Assembly: GCF_001435445.1 (NCBI RefSeq)
Contig: NZ_AZDH01000018.1
Location: forward strand, 1-64,000
Direction: 5' to 3'
DNA from: Companilactobacillus kimchii DSM 13961 = JCM 10707
Lineage (GTDB): Bacteria > Bacillota > Bacilli > Lactobacillales > Lactobacillaceae
DNA: 64,000 nt
Part shown: positions 48,773 to 56,924 of the stretch, one piece after another
Layout: each line of letters begins with the position of its first letter
How positions within the stretch are numbered: the stretch's first letter is position 1
Made by a program: the position numbers and the translations under genes
The notes under the pieces: generated by a model
Database searches by the model: none
What the model was told of the DNA's origin: nothing
What the model saw: only the letters and a program-made list of their open reading frames with translations

Positions 48773-50191
48773 ATGATGCATTCACAAAAAATAATTAGTC
48801 AGTTACCGGTAATTTTAGTTTTAGGCTTTTTTTCATTGTTGACGTCTATTTCTGGATCAAGTACCAATTTAGCTTTGCCCAAAATATCTGAAGATTTAAA
48901 AATCAGTAATGGTCAATCGACTTGGATCATTCAGATTGGTTTGATTGTTGCCACAATAACGTTTGTACTGTTTGGTCATTTAGGAGACATGATTTCGAAA
49001 AATTTTGTCTTTTCTAATGGTGGTAAAGTTTTTATTGTGGGTTCGCTATTAACAGGAATATCGATTAATTTTCCAATGATTATGTTTGGTAGAGTCATTC
49101 AGGCTATTGGGGTAGCGATGATCATGGCAAACTCACTAGGAATTGTTAGCCAATATTTTCCTGATGAAACTCGTGGTGAAGCACTTTCTATTATTTCGAT
49201 GTTTATTTCTGTCGGTGCTATTTCTGGACCAGCAATAGGTGGAATTATTTTGTCAGTTTCGTCATGGCGTTGGATTTATCTATTTAATGTGCCCCTAGGA
49301 ATTATCATCATCTTTTTCAGTCGTAAGTTACTACCAACACCAAAAGTTCCCTTAGAACAAATGACAACGATACTTAAACGTTTTAACTGGCTAGGACAAT
49401 TTATATTTTCTATTGGATTAACACTATTTTTTCTAAGTGGTGTTTATTTTCAAAATGGCCTGAATTCCTTAGTAACGGGAATCATCTTCTTAGTAGTAGG
49501 AAGTGTCATCGCTTTGTTAGCCTTCTACCAGGATCAGAAATTTCACGAATCTTTGATTGCACCAGAATTGGTTAAGAATTGGGATTATTTATTATCAATT
49601 TTCATTTTGTTTTTAGCCATGCTAGTCAACGCTATGTCTAATATTTTGTTACCATTCTATTTACAAAGTTATGGGCAAATATCGCCTTTTATCAGTGGAT
49701 TATTGTTGATGGAACAGTCGTTAACCATGTTATTGATAACACCAATTGCTGGCTACATAACCGATCATTGGGACAGGGCAAACTTGTCGATTATCGGTTT
49801 AATGATTTTGCTGATATCACAAATCGGATATGCGATGTATCCACGTACTATGAATATGGTTTTGATAATCATACCAATTGTTATCAACGGAATAGGACTG
49901 GGACTGTTCTTACCACCAAATAATACTATTACGATGAGTTCGGTAGATGATAGTCTCTCAGGAGTGGCTGGGTCAATCAATTCATTTGCTAGAACATTGG
50001 GTGTCACTATTGGTATCAGTATGGCATCGATTCTTTTGTTCGTGCAGTTACCAAAAGTACAAAATATTACGCCAAAGTTGGGAATGTCATTCTTACATGC
50101 CTTCGATCGAGTCTTTTATGTAGCTGTGGCCATTTCGGCTTTTTCATTAATCATGGTTGTCTGGAGAAAATTGCGAGGTAAGAGAATATAG
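48773..50191 (+). CDS. MFS drug-exporter-like protein, DHA2 type
   Basis: A 472-residue membrane protein with about 14 membrane segments (EmrB/QacA group). GRVIQAIGVAMIMANSLG and ISGPAIGGIILSVSSWRWIY contain the DHA motif C region. The frame opens at 48623, but the ATG at 48773 (or 48776) has TGGGGATG upstream and starts at the normal family N-terminus (SQLPVILVLGFFSLLTS). A TTGACA lies at 48731 without a clear -10 box. The exported compound is unknown. Divergent from the two-component operon, which could control it. Confidence 0.85.
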   Translation: MMHSQKIISQLPVILVLGFFSLLTSISGSSTNLALPKISEDLKISNGQSTWIIQIGLIVATITFVLFGHLGDMISKNFVFSNGGKVFIVGSLLTGISINFPMIMFGRVIQAIGVAMIMANSLGIVSQYFPDETRGEALSIISMFISVGAISGPAIGGIILSVSSWRWIYLFNVPLGIIIIFFSRKLLPTPKVPLEQMTTILKRFNWLGQFIFSIGLTLFFLSGVYFQNGLNSLVTGIIFLVVGSVIALLAFYQDQKFHESLIAPELVKNWDYLLSIFILFLAMLVNAMSNILLPFYLQSYGQISPFISGLLLMEQSLTMLLITPIAGYITDHWDRANLSIIGLMILLISQIGYAMYPRTMNMVLIIIPIVINGIGLGLFLPPNNTITMSSVDDSLSGVAGSINSFARTLGVTIGISMASILLFVQLPKVQNITPKLGMSFLHAFDRVFYVAVAISAFSLIMVVWRKLRGKRI

Positions 50192-50251
50192 CATTTTTTT
50201 GAATCGGTTTATGTTACACTACCAATTGATCAGTTAAAAAGGATGACTTAA

Positions 50252-50683
50252 ATGGAAAAAGCAATTGAGATTCTCAAAAAGAACAATTACAAGGTGACTA
50301 AACAGAGAACAGACTTAATTAGTTATCTCAAAAATTTTACAATTCATTACGTTGCTATCAATGATATTGCCAACTATATGCGCAATCTTTATCCTGGAAT
50401 GAGCAATAATACAATTTATCGTAATCTAAAAGAGTTTGCGGATATTGGATTGGTTGAGTATCAGGAAAAAAATAAAACGTTGGTAAAGTATCAATGTGAT
50501 TTTGAACATCGTCATCATCATCACTTTGTCTGCAAAAACTGTGGTCGAGTGACAGAGTTAAAAGCCTGCCCAATTGAGTTTTTTACCGATCAATTACCAG
50601 GCTATACAGTTGAAGGACATGCCATAGAAGTTTATGGATTGTGTGCTGACTGTACTAAGAAATTGGAGAAAAAGGAAGCATAG
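50252..50683 (+). CDS. Fur-family metalloregulator, probably Zur
   Basis: A 143-residue Fur protein with an N-terminal winged HTH (MSNNTIYRNLKEFADIGLVE) and a C-terminal dimer domain. RHHHHFVCKNCG and YGLCADC carry the two CxxC structural zinc pairs. The His-rich RHHHH segment forms part of the sensory metal site. The adjacent zinc/manganese ABC importer with a Fur-type palindrome makes Zur the best guess; PerR or Fur function cannot be excluded. AAAAAGGATG precedes the ATG. Shares a bidirectional terminator with the importer operon. Confidence 0.85.
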   Translation: MEKAIEILKKNNYKVTKQRTDLISYLKNFTIHYVAINDIANYMRNLYPGMSNNTIYRNLKEFADIGLVEYQEKNKTLVKYQCDFEHRHHHHFVCKNCGRVTELKACPIEFFTDQLPGYTVEGHAIEVYGLCADCTKKLEKKEA

Positions 50684-50743
50684 AGTTAATTTTCTAACTG
50701 CTCCGGACTAAATCCTAATCATCATAAAATCTAAATAATAAAT

Positions 50744-50818
50744 AAGAACGGTCTCTATTAAGCGATTCAAGTACAAGATATGTCTTGAATGTTTAACGGA
50801 GACCGTTCTTTTTGTTTT
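50744..50818. terminator. Bidirectional terminator between Zur-like and metal importer genes
   Basis: AAGAACGGTCTC pairs with GAGACCGTTCTT, and an inner ATTCAAG/CTTGAAT arm extends the stem. T-rich flanks lie on both sides. Confidence 0.85.
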
Positions 50819-50819
50819 T

Positions 50820-51617
50820 TTAGTGATTTAAGCGCCAGTTTTTATAACTTAGCCCTAGGAAGTAAGCAATTACTTCAAAGGTTGAAATAAAGAAGGTTAC
50901 GGGCCAATTTGTTATAAAGGCTAAGTACAATCCTAACCAAACTCCAATCAACGATAGACCCACTGAAACGATGATCATCTTTGGAACGGAGTGAACGATA
51001 TATTTAGCGGTAGCGGCTGGTAATGTTAATAGTACGAAAACTAGTAATGAACCAACGATTTGAGCACCGATGCTGACACTTAAAGCTAGGGTAACTAAGA
51101 ACGTAATTGAGAGTAGTCTAGTCTTGAGTCCAGCTGCTTGGGCACCAATGTGGTCGAAGGAATCAAAGGATAGTGGTTTGTAAAAGATGATAAAAATCAA
51201 GATAACAAAGATAGCCAAGATCATTAGTTGATGAACTTCTTTAGCGCTGATACCGACGATACTTCCGAATAAAATATTTGTGGCATAACTACTTGATTCA
51301 GAGGATAACGATAAGAATAGGATTCCTAAACCTATGAATAACGAAGAAATAGCACTGATTGAAGCCTCACGTCGTGACGATTCGGTACTTAAACTACCGA
51401 CAGCAATTGAACTGATTAGGGTGAAGAGAATCATTCCAACTAAGGGAGAAATTCCAATTAAGATACCAAATGAAGCTCCAGCAAATCCAATTTCTGATAG
51501 TGTGTGAGAAAGAAATGACATATTTCTTGAAACTACGAAAACGCCCACTAATCCGGCAGTTATTGCGATAAAGGTACTAGCAATAAAGGCCTCACGCATA
51601 AATTCATATCCAAACAT
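50820..51617 (-). CDS. Zinc/manganese ABC transporter permease
   Basis: A 265-residue ABC-3 family permease with about eight membrane segments, such as VSRNMSFLSHTLSEIGFAG and IVGSLLVFVLLTLPAATAKY. The ATG at 51617 has GGAGGG 9 nt upstream and lies 4 nt after the ATPase stop. The frame extends to 51704, inside the ATPase gene, and that extension is not family-like. Together with the two genes upstream it imports Zn or Mn. Confidence 0.92.
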   Translation of the reverse strand: MFGYEFMREAFIASTFIAITAGLVGVFVVSRNMSFLSHTLSEIGFAGASFGILIGISPLVGMILFTLISSIAVGSLSTESSRREASISAISSLFIGLGILFLSLSSESSSYATNILFGSIVGISAKEVHQLMILAIFVILIFIIFYKPLSFDSFDHIGAQAAGLKTRLLSITFLVTLALSVSIGAQIVGSLLVFVLLTLPAATAKYIVHSVPKMIIVSVGLSLIGVWLGLYLAFITNWPVTFFISTFEVIAYFLGLSYKNWRLNH

Positions 51618-51621
51618 AAAA

Positions 51622-52287
51622 TTATCCCTCCATCTCGAACATATCTTTAGAAACTTTTTGTACATCGATAGGCTCAATGGTCTTATTTTTAAAGAGGAGA
51701 GCACGTTTGGTGTATTTTTTAGTTAAATCGTAATCGTGGGTGATGAAAATAACGGTTAGCTGATACTTGTGATTCAATTCTTGAACTAAATCCATCAGTT
51801 GGTTTTTGACTTCTACATCTAAACTGGCTGTTGATTCATCCAAAATTAAAGTTTTAGGGTCATTCAGTAATGCTTGAGCCAGATAGGCCTTTTGCTTTTC
51901 ACCACCAGAGACTAAACCTAATGGTCGATCTTTGATCTCTGTTAGGCCAGTTCTTTGAAGAATCGTGTTGATCAAATCATTATTTTGACGACGTTTTTCA
52001 GGATTTAACGTTATCTTTAGATTCAAACGGATGAATTGTTCGATACTGAGTGGGTAATCGGAATCGATATTTCGGAACTGTGGAACGTAACCAATTGTTT
52101 GACCGGAAGTCTTGATGGTCCCACTAGACGATTTTTCTAAGCCAATAATTATTTTAACCAAAGTGGTTTTACCTGAACCATTTGGGCCAACAAGACTGAT
52201 GAAGTCGCCGTCGTTGATTTGAAAATTAAGGTTCTCAAAGACTAATTGATTACCGAATCTTTTTGATAAATTTTCTACTTTGATCAT
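51622..52287 (-). CDS. Zinc/manganese ABC transporter ATPase
   Basis: A 221-residue ABC ATPase with Walker A GPNGSGKTTLV (about 36-46), signature VSGGEKQKAYLAQAL and Walker B TLILDEST. It fits the ZnuC/MtsB group. In the operon order binding protein, ATPase, permease, its start is 2 nt after the binding-protein stop. Confidence 0.92.
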   Translation of the reverse strand: MIKVENLSKRFGNQLVFENLNFQINDGDFISLVGPNGSGKTTLVKIIIGLEKSSSGTIKTSGQTIGYVPQFRNIDSDYPLSIEQFIRLNLKITLNPEKRRQNNDLINTILQRTGLTEIKDRPLGLVSGGEKQKAYLAQALLNDPKTLILDESTASLDVEVKNQLMDLVQELNHKYQLTVIFITHDYDLTKKYTKRALLFKNKTIEPIDVQKVSKDMFEMEG

Positions 52288-52289
52288 AG

Positions 52290-53195
52290 TTATTTCTCAC
52301 TTTGTAAAATTTTGTTGAGATCCTTATATTGTGATAACATCCATTGTTTATAAGTTTTTCCCTTAGGAAGAGTTTCTGTAACTTTTAGAACAGGGATGTT
52401 ATTAGCTTGAGCTTTTTTGACGAAGTTATTGATAATTTTACTGTCAGTCTGTGTGTTAAGGACGAAGAAAGCAATTTTCTTATTTTTGATACCTTGATTC
52501 ATCTGTTTAATGTTGGCTGGAGTAGGGTCCGTACCGTTTTCAATAGCCTTTTCGAAGGATTTGTTAGCGACTTTAAATCCAGTTGATTTCAATGAATAGT
52601 CGAAAACCGGTTCGCTGACATAAACACTTTTATTCTTGGAACTTTGTGACTTTTGACGTAATTTAGTTAATTCGTTTTGAACAGGTTGAAGAGAATTAAT
52701 ATATTTTTGAGCGTTATTTTCAAAATATGTTTTGTTGTCAGGATATTTTTTGGCTAATTCTTTAGCTAAATATTTAGCATACTTAGGCATAGTCTGTGGC
52801 TCGTACCAAATATGAGGATTGTCACCGACTTTTTTGTTCATGACGTTTTCACCAATCTTGATGTAAGTACTATTGTCATCCTGATTCAATTTGTTCATCC
52901 AAGAGTCATATCCTAAACCGTTAGCAACAGTGATATCTGCTTTGCTGACTTGCTTGGCTACATTAGTGGTTGGTTCATAATCGTGGGGATCAATAGCAGG
53001 ATTATTAATAATAGAAGTAACGGTTCCCTTATCACCAACGACTGCTTTAGCAACTTCAGCGTAAAAATCAGTCGTAGTAACAATTTTGATTTTGGAATCA
53101 TTAGATTTATTAGCTGTTTTATTTGAACAACCAGCTAGAACAAGTAAAAAGATGAAAAGGAAGAAACTTAATAGGCGATATTTTTTTAAATGCAT
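52290..53195 (-). CDS. Zinc/manganese-binding lipoprotein (ZnuA/PsaA family)
   Basis: A 301-residue cluster-9 binding protein. The lipobox LAGC places the lipidated residue at Cys23. Metal ligands are expected at His in IDPHDYEPT and in NPHIWYEP, and at Glu and Asp in the second lobe. The His-rich loop seen in many ZnuA proteins is absent, which leaves Mn as an option. AAGGAG precedes the ATG. It is the first gene of the operon behind a Fur-type palindrome. Confidence 0.92.
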   Translation of the reverse strand: MHLKKYRLLSFFLFIFLLVLAGCSNKTANKSNDSKIKIVTTTDFYAEVAKAVVGDKGTVTSIINNPAIDPHDYEPTTNVAKQVSKADITVANGLGYDSWMNKLNQDDNSTYIKIGENVMNKKVGDNPHIWYEPQTMPKYAKYLAKELAKKYPDNKTYFENNAQKYINSLQPVQNELTKLRQKSQSSKNKSVYVSEPVFDYSLKSTGFKVANKSFEKAIENGTDPTPANIKQMNQGIKNKKIAFFVLNTQTDSKIINNFVKKAQANNIPVLKVTETLPKGKTYKQWMLSQYKDLNKILQSEK

Positions 53196-53253
53196 TTTTA
53201 AACTCCTTAATGATAAATATTACTATTCAATCATAAATTAAGTATCTTTAAAT

Positions 53254-53278
53254 GTAAATGATAATATTTATCATTTAC
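53254..53278. promoter_or_regulatory. Fur-family (Zur/Fur) operator before the metal importer
   Basis: GTAAATGATAA and its exact reverse complement are separated by TAT, an 11+3+11 palindrome 59 nt before the binding-protein start. Gram-positive Zur and Fur boxes have this form. A degenerate copy (AATGATAAATATTA) lies nearer the gene, around 53210-53224. Confidence 0.8.
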
Positions 53279-53350
53279 CTCACTGACAAAAAATAAGTAT
53301 AACCTCTTATAGCACAAAAAAAGATGTAATCCCAACAATGTGCATTAAAA

Positions 53351-53392
53351 AAGCCTGCCAATTCGTAATTGAACTGACAGACCTCTTTGATT
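53351..53392 (-). terminator. Terminator of the PerR-ArsC operon
   Basis: On the minus strand GTCTGTCAGTTCAATT pairs imperfectly with AATTGGCAGGC and ends in six T. Confidence 0.7.
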
Positions 53393-53814
53393 TATTCAGA
53401 ATATTTTTGGATATTTTTAGCTAATTTAATTATTCTACTTTTGATGTCATCACGAGCGTCACGAAAATCTTCCATGATCTCTGCTTCATCACCAGTACTT
53501 TCAGCAGGATCGTTGATAGGCCAATGTAACCAACGAGTTGACTGGGGAATAATACATTTATCACGTGCTTCACCACAAAGTGTTATAACAAGATCAGCTT
53601 GATTCATAAAGTCATTATCGATTAGTTTGGATGTTTGTTGTGAAATGTCAACGCCATCCTCAGCCATAACCTTAACAGCTAATGGGTTGAGTCCGCCGAT
53701 ACGGATACCTGCACTTCTAACGTCCCAAGTGGGTAAGTATTTCTTGGCATAACCTTCAGCCATTTGACTCCGACAGGAGTTTCCGGAACAAAGAAAATAT
53801 AATTTTTTATTCAT
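53392..53814 (-). CDS. arsC: Arsenate reductase, thioredoxin-coupled
   Basis: A 140-residue low-molecular-weight phosphatase fold ArsC. The phosphate loop is CSGNSCRS with nucleophile Cys9, and Cys80 and Cys87 in TLCGEARDKC are the redox relay. This matches the S. aureus type that is recycled by thioredoxin. It reduces arsenate to arsenite; no arsenite exporter is visible in the window. Its start overlaps the end of the Fur-family gene by 8 nt, so the two are co-translated. Confidence 0.93.
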   Translation of the reverse strand: MNKKLYFLCSGNSCRSQMAEGYAKKYLPTWDVRSAGIRIGGLNPLAVKVMAEDGVDISQQTSKLIDNDFMNQADLVITLCGEARDKCIIPQSTRWLHWPINDPAESTGDEAEIMEDFRDARDDIKSRIIKLAKNIQKYSE

Positions 53815-54271
53815 TATTTTTTATTCCTAATTTAATTTGACATTCAGGGCAAAGACCATAAACTTCCATGTGATTACCAGAAATCATATATCCAGAAATT
53901 TCAGCAGTCTTCTCTTCGAGCCCTTTTTCAGTGTCACTGAAACCTGGATACGTAACGTCTACTATGCGTCCACAATTAGTACAAATAGCGTGGTAATGGG
54001 GAGTTCCGAAGTAATCGTAATGAGTACTTCCATCACCATTCTGAAGTTCCACGACTAAATGATGGTCAACAAAAGTATTGAGGGTATTATAAATCGTAGA
54101 TGCACCCATATTAGGTAGTTCCTTACCTAAGGCATCACGAATTATTTCAACAGTAGGATGATTATGATGGCTGACTAAGTAGGCCAAGATAATGTGACGT
54201 TGGGGAGTAACCCGAAGCTTGTGATCCTTTAGGATTTGTAACGTTTCTTCCATTACGGCATTACTAGCCAT
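53807..54271 (-). CDS. Fur-family regulator, PerR-like
   Basis: A 154-residue Fur protein with an N-terminal HTH (RVTPQRHIILAYL and MGASTIYNTLNTFVDHHLV) and a dimer domain. The structural zinc cysteines are in CTNCG and CPEC. HYDYFGTPHYHAIC holds the His and Asp ligands of a PerR/Fur sensory site. The ATG at 54271 follows AAAGGAAG. It is the first gene of an operon with arsC and is divergent from two VIT metal transporters, with a palindrome in its own promoter region. PerR is favoured over Fur by context, but this is inference. Confidence 0.82.
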   Translation of the reverse strand: MASNAVMEETLQILKDHKLRVTPQRHIILAYLVSHHNHPTVEIIRDALGKELPNMGASTIYNTLNTFVDHHLVVELQNGDGSTHYDYFGTPHYHAICTNCGRIVDVTYPGFSDTEKGLEEKTAEISGYMISGNHMEVYGLCPECQIKLGIKNNE

Positions 54272-54306
54272 GAGCAATCTTCCTTTCTACTTGAGAATCA
54301 TTACAG

Positions 54307-54321
54307 AGTAATTATATTACT
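54307..54321. promoter_or_regulatory. PerR/Fur-type palindrome upstream of the PerR-like gene
   Basis: AGTAAT, TAT, ATTACT is an exact dyad 36 nt before the regulator start and could serve autoregulation. Confidence 0.5.
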
Positions 54322-54471
54322 AAAGTTCGCCGAATGACAATGATTTGAGTTTGATTACTGAAATCATTTTAATGACGTGAATGGTTTACTTTTCAGAAAA
54401 TAAGCGGTACTATGTATTCGTTAATAGATGAGAACCATTCCAATGTAATGAAAAATTAAGGGGTGAGCACC

Positions 54472-55161
54472 ATGCCTAAGACAAAGAAGAAACAAAGTTT
54501 AGCTGAAAAGATCAACGTAATGCGTGCCAGTGTAATGGGAGCTAATGATGGAATTATTTCCGTTGCTGGTATTGTTATCGGTGTTGCAAGTGCGCAAAGC
54601 AATAATCACGCTATTTTCCTATCTGGAATTGCCGGTATGTTAGCCGGAACTATTTCAATGGCAATGGGTGAGTGGGTTTCTGTAAGTACGCAACGTGATA
54701 CTGAAAAACGTGCGATTGAAAAAGAATCTGCTCAATTAGATGGTCATTATGACGAAGAATTTGGCTATATTCGTGATAAATACCAAGCTACTGGTATTTC
54801 AAAAGAATTAGCTACTCAAGCTACAACGGAAATGTTGAGCGATGATCCCTTAGATGTAGCAGTTCGTGAAAGATATGGCTTCAATCCCAAGGAACAAACA
54901 AGTGCCATCGCAGCAGCATTGGCTTCAATGATTTCGTTCCCAACGGGATCAATTTTACCCTTAGTATCAATTACGATGTTTCCTCAAAGTATTAAATTAT
55001 TTGCGACCGTGATTGCTGTTATTATCGCTTTAGTAATTACTGGATACGCTGCTGCAACTCTTGGTGGAGCTAAACGTAGCAAAGCTGTTATTAGAAATGT
55101 TGTTTCAGGATTGTTAACCATGTTTGTAACTTATGCGATTGGATCACTATTTGCACATTAG
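54472..55161 (+). CDS. VIT1/CCC1-family metal transporter, first copy
   Basis: A 229-residue membrane protein with the VIT signature MRASVMGANDGIISVAGIVI (about 15-34) and further segments near residues 40-65, 145-165, 170-195 and 205-225. The long central helix (about 75-130) is rich in charged residues. Family members move Fe or Mn out of the cytoplasm. AAGGGGTGAG before the ATG at 54472 supports this start over a GTG at 54463. It forms an operon with the next gene and is divergent from the PerR-like regulator. Confidence 0.88.
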   Translation: MPKTKKKQSLAEKINVMRASVMGANDGIISVAGIVIGVASAQSNNHAIFLSGIAGMLAGTISMAMGEWVSVSTQRDTEKRAIEKESAQLDGHYDEEFGYIRDKYQATGISKELATQATTEMLSDDPLDVAVRERYGFNPKEQTSAIAAALASMISFPTGSILPLVSITMFPQSIKLFATVIAVIIALVITGYAAATLGGAKRSKAVIRNVVSGLLTMFVTYAIGSLFAH

Positions 55162-55176
55162 TAGGAGAGAAGAAAA

Positions 55177-55878
55177 ATGAAAACTATGTCAGTTTCAAAA
55201 CCAAAGAAACAAAAGAAAACAATGGCCGAACGTTCGAATACCCTTCGTGCTGGTGTATTAGGCTCCAATGATGGTATTTTGACCGTTGTCGGAGTACTAT
55301 TTTCAGTCGCCGTTGCCACAACCAATACCTTTACAATTTTCATCGCGGGTTTGTCAGATCTTTTAGCATGTGCTTTTTCAATGGCTTCTGGGGAGTACGC
55401 CTCAGTTAGCTCTCAAAAGGATACTGAAAGAGCTGCAATTGAAAAAGAACGTGAATTGATCAAAACCAATTATCAAGATGAACTGGACGTAGTAGCTAAT
55501 TACTATGTAGAACGTGGTGTTAAGGAGAATACTGCTAACAGCATTGCTAAAGAGTTAATGGAAAAGGATGCTTTAGGAACAGTAGTTAGAGTTAAGTATG
55601 ATTTACAATTAGGACATTACATGAGTCCATGGGATGCAGCATTTTCATCACTAGTATCAGCTGCATCAGGTGGCATTTTCCCACTAGTAGCAATGACGTT
55701 GTTGCCCGCAGCAATAAAATGGCCAGGAACAATTTTGGCCGTGACATTATCAGTTGCTTTAACCGGATATTTGAGTGCCAAATTAGGAGACGGATTAGTT
55801 AAGACCGCTATTATTAGAAATGTTATTGTAGGAATAATTACCATGGCAATACACTATTCAGTCGGATTAATGCTATAA
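55177..55878 (+). CDS. VIT1/CCC1-family metal transporter, second copy
   Basis: A 233-residue paralogue of the preceding gene, with LRAGVLGSNDGILTVVGVLF at residues 23-42 and the same five-segment plan. The gap between the two genes is 15 nt and GGAGAGAAG precedes the ATG. Two diverged copies in tandem may form a heterodimer or differ in metal choice. Structured repeat B begins at the stop codon and may replace a terminator. Confidence 0.88.
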   Translation: MKTMSVSKPKKQKKTMAERSNTLRAGVLGSNDGILTVVGVLFSVAVATTNTFTIFIAGLSDLLACAFSMASGEYASVSSQKDTERAAIEKERELIKTNYQDELDVVANYYVERGVKENTANSIAKELMEKDALGTVVRVKYDLQLGHYMSPWDAAFSSLVSAASGGIFPLVAMTLLPAAIKWPGTILAVTLSVALTGYLSAKLGDGLVKTAIIRNVIVGIITMAIHYSVGLML

Positions 55879-55880
55879 AA

Positions 55881-56011
55881 CAGAGAGCGAAGCAAGCCTG
55901 GGAATTTCCGAGGATTTGCCTAAGTACTGAAATTTCCCGCGAACTATGCGGGCAATTCCAGTACTGTAGCAAACCGGAAGAAATTGGCTTGTGTAGCTCG
56001 TTTCCACTATA
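55881..56011 (+). repeat. Structured intergenic repeat, copy B (full length)
   Basis: A nested inverted repeat of about 131 bp. Outer arms are GAGAGCGAAGCAAGCC and GGCTTGTGTAGCTCG, the middle pair is TTTGC/GCAAA, and the central arm is AGTACTG...CCCGC with GCGGG...CAGTACT. It aligns full length with copy A on the opposite strand. It lies between the convergent VIT and CsoR-like genes. Confidence 0.85.
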
Positions 56012-56087
56012 TTGCCAAGTACATTGGTTATTCTAGAATAGAATAAAAAATAGGATGCACCCAATCAAACAAAGGGAAAGCATCCTA

Positions 56088-56357
56088 TTATTTTGTCTTC
56101 AACATAAGATCTAAAGATTTTTGTAATTCAGCCAATTGTTTTTCGTCAGTACAATTAGAATTACGACGAATATTTTGTGCGATAACTAGTTTCATGGCCT
56201 TATCAACACTAGACTTAACGGCGGACAATTGCATAAGGACTTCATTACAAGCCTTACCTTCATCCATCATTCTAAGTACAGCATCAAGTTGACCACGAGA
56301 ACGTTTAAGACGACTAATAATTTTTTTACTAGCAACTTCTTCGGGCGTTTGTGTCAT
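56088..56357 (-). CDS. CsoR/CstR-family repressor
   Basis: An 89-residue all-helical repressor of the CsoR (DUF156) family, with RLKRSRGQLDAVLRMMDEGK (about 16-35) and Cys37. The His and second Cys of copper-sensing CsoR are replaced (AMKLVIAQN), but a Cys69 occurs a few residues later. That is nearer to thiol or persulfide sensors of the CstR type than to copper sensors, though the spacing differs from both. GGGAGGT precedes the ATG. It is divergent from a thioredoxin gene, and both promoters carry CsoR-type operators. Confidence 0.85.
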   Translation of the reverse strand: MTQTPEEVASKKIISRLKRSRGQLDAVLRMMDEGKACNEVLMQLSAVKSSVDKAMKLVIAQNIRRNSNCTDEKQLAELQKSLDLMLKTK

Positions 56358-56388
56358 AAGTAACCTCCCAAACTGATTTCATGTTCCA

Positions 56389-56417
56389 ATTATACCTATG
56401 TGGGTACCGGGTAGCAA
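56389..56417 (-). promoter_or_regulatory. Promoter of the CsoR-like gene with operator
   Basis: On the minus strand TTGCTA, 17 nt, TATAAT. The spacer and -10 edge hold TACCCACATAGGTA (56393-56406), a TACC/GGTA dyad like CsoR operators. It implies autoregulation. Confidence 0.75.
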
Positions 56418-56461
56418 ATAATTGCTTTATTTTTTCTTTAATTGTTGATAAAACAAAATAG

Positions 56462-56490
56462 TTGCTAAAAATTACCCTAGGGGGTATATT
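56462..56490 (+). promoter_or_regulatory. Promoter of the thioredoxin gene with operator
   Basis: TTGCTA, 17 nt, TATATT. TACCCTAGGGGGTA (56473-56486), close to the CsoR consensus palindrome, fills the spacer and overlaps the -10 box. It mirrors the architecture of the opposite promoter. Confidence 0.8.
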
Positions 56491-56519
56491 GTTTTACATA
56501 GATATGAGAAGGAGATTGA

Positions 56520-56846
56520 ATGATGGCTAATATTACAGAATTATCAGATAAGACATTCAATGACGAGACAAGCAAAGGTCTAGTCATTACAGATTTTAAT
56601 GCAGACTGGTGTCCTCCATGTAAAATGATGAACCCAATTCTTGAAAAGTTATCATCAACAGATGAGTTAGGCAATAAGATTAAGTTCACATCAATGAATG
56701 TAGATCATAATCCAGACACACCAAATAACTTTGGAATTCAAGGAATCCCTACATTTATCATCAAGAAAGATGGTAACGTAGTTGGACGTATGGTTGGATA
56801 TCAACCAGAAGAGAAGTTCCGTTTAGAATTAGAGAAGTATATGTAG
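56520..56846 (+). CDS. Thioredoxin with WCPPC active site
   Basis: A 108-residue thioredoxin fold. The active site WCPPC has Cys31 and Cys34, and the cis-proline is in IQGIPTFII. The middle residues are PP instead of the usual GP, which tends to change the redox potential. A KKDGNVVGRMVGYQPEEKF segment completes the fold. AAGGAG precedes two ATG codons, so the first or second Met may be used. Under the CsoR-like repressor it may be an oxidative or thiol-stress thioredoxin, distinct from the main one. It could also recycle the ArsC encoded 3 kb away. Confidence 0.92.
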   Translation: MMANITELSDKTFNDETSKGLVITDFNADWCPPCKMMNPILEKLSSTDELGNKIKFTSMNVDHNPDTPNNFGIQGIPTFIIKKDGNVVGRMVGYQPEEKFRLELEKYM

Positions 56847-56922
56847 AGAGCGAGGCAAGGGCAGTCAGCCCACGAGGATTGTAGCAAACCACAATGGGTT
56901 GCCCCTACATAACCTCGTTTAA
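56846..56922 (+). repeat. Structured intergenic repeat, deleted copy C
   Basis: About 77 bp. It keeps outer arm sequence (GAGAGCGAGGCAAGGGC and CCTCGTTT) and the CACGAGGATT and GTAGCAAACC flanks, but the central hairpin present in copies A and B is missing. It begins at the thioredoxin stop and may act as its terminator. Confidence 0.8.
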
Positions 56923-56924
56923 AT

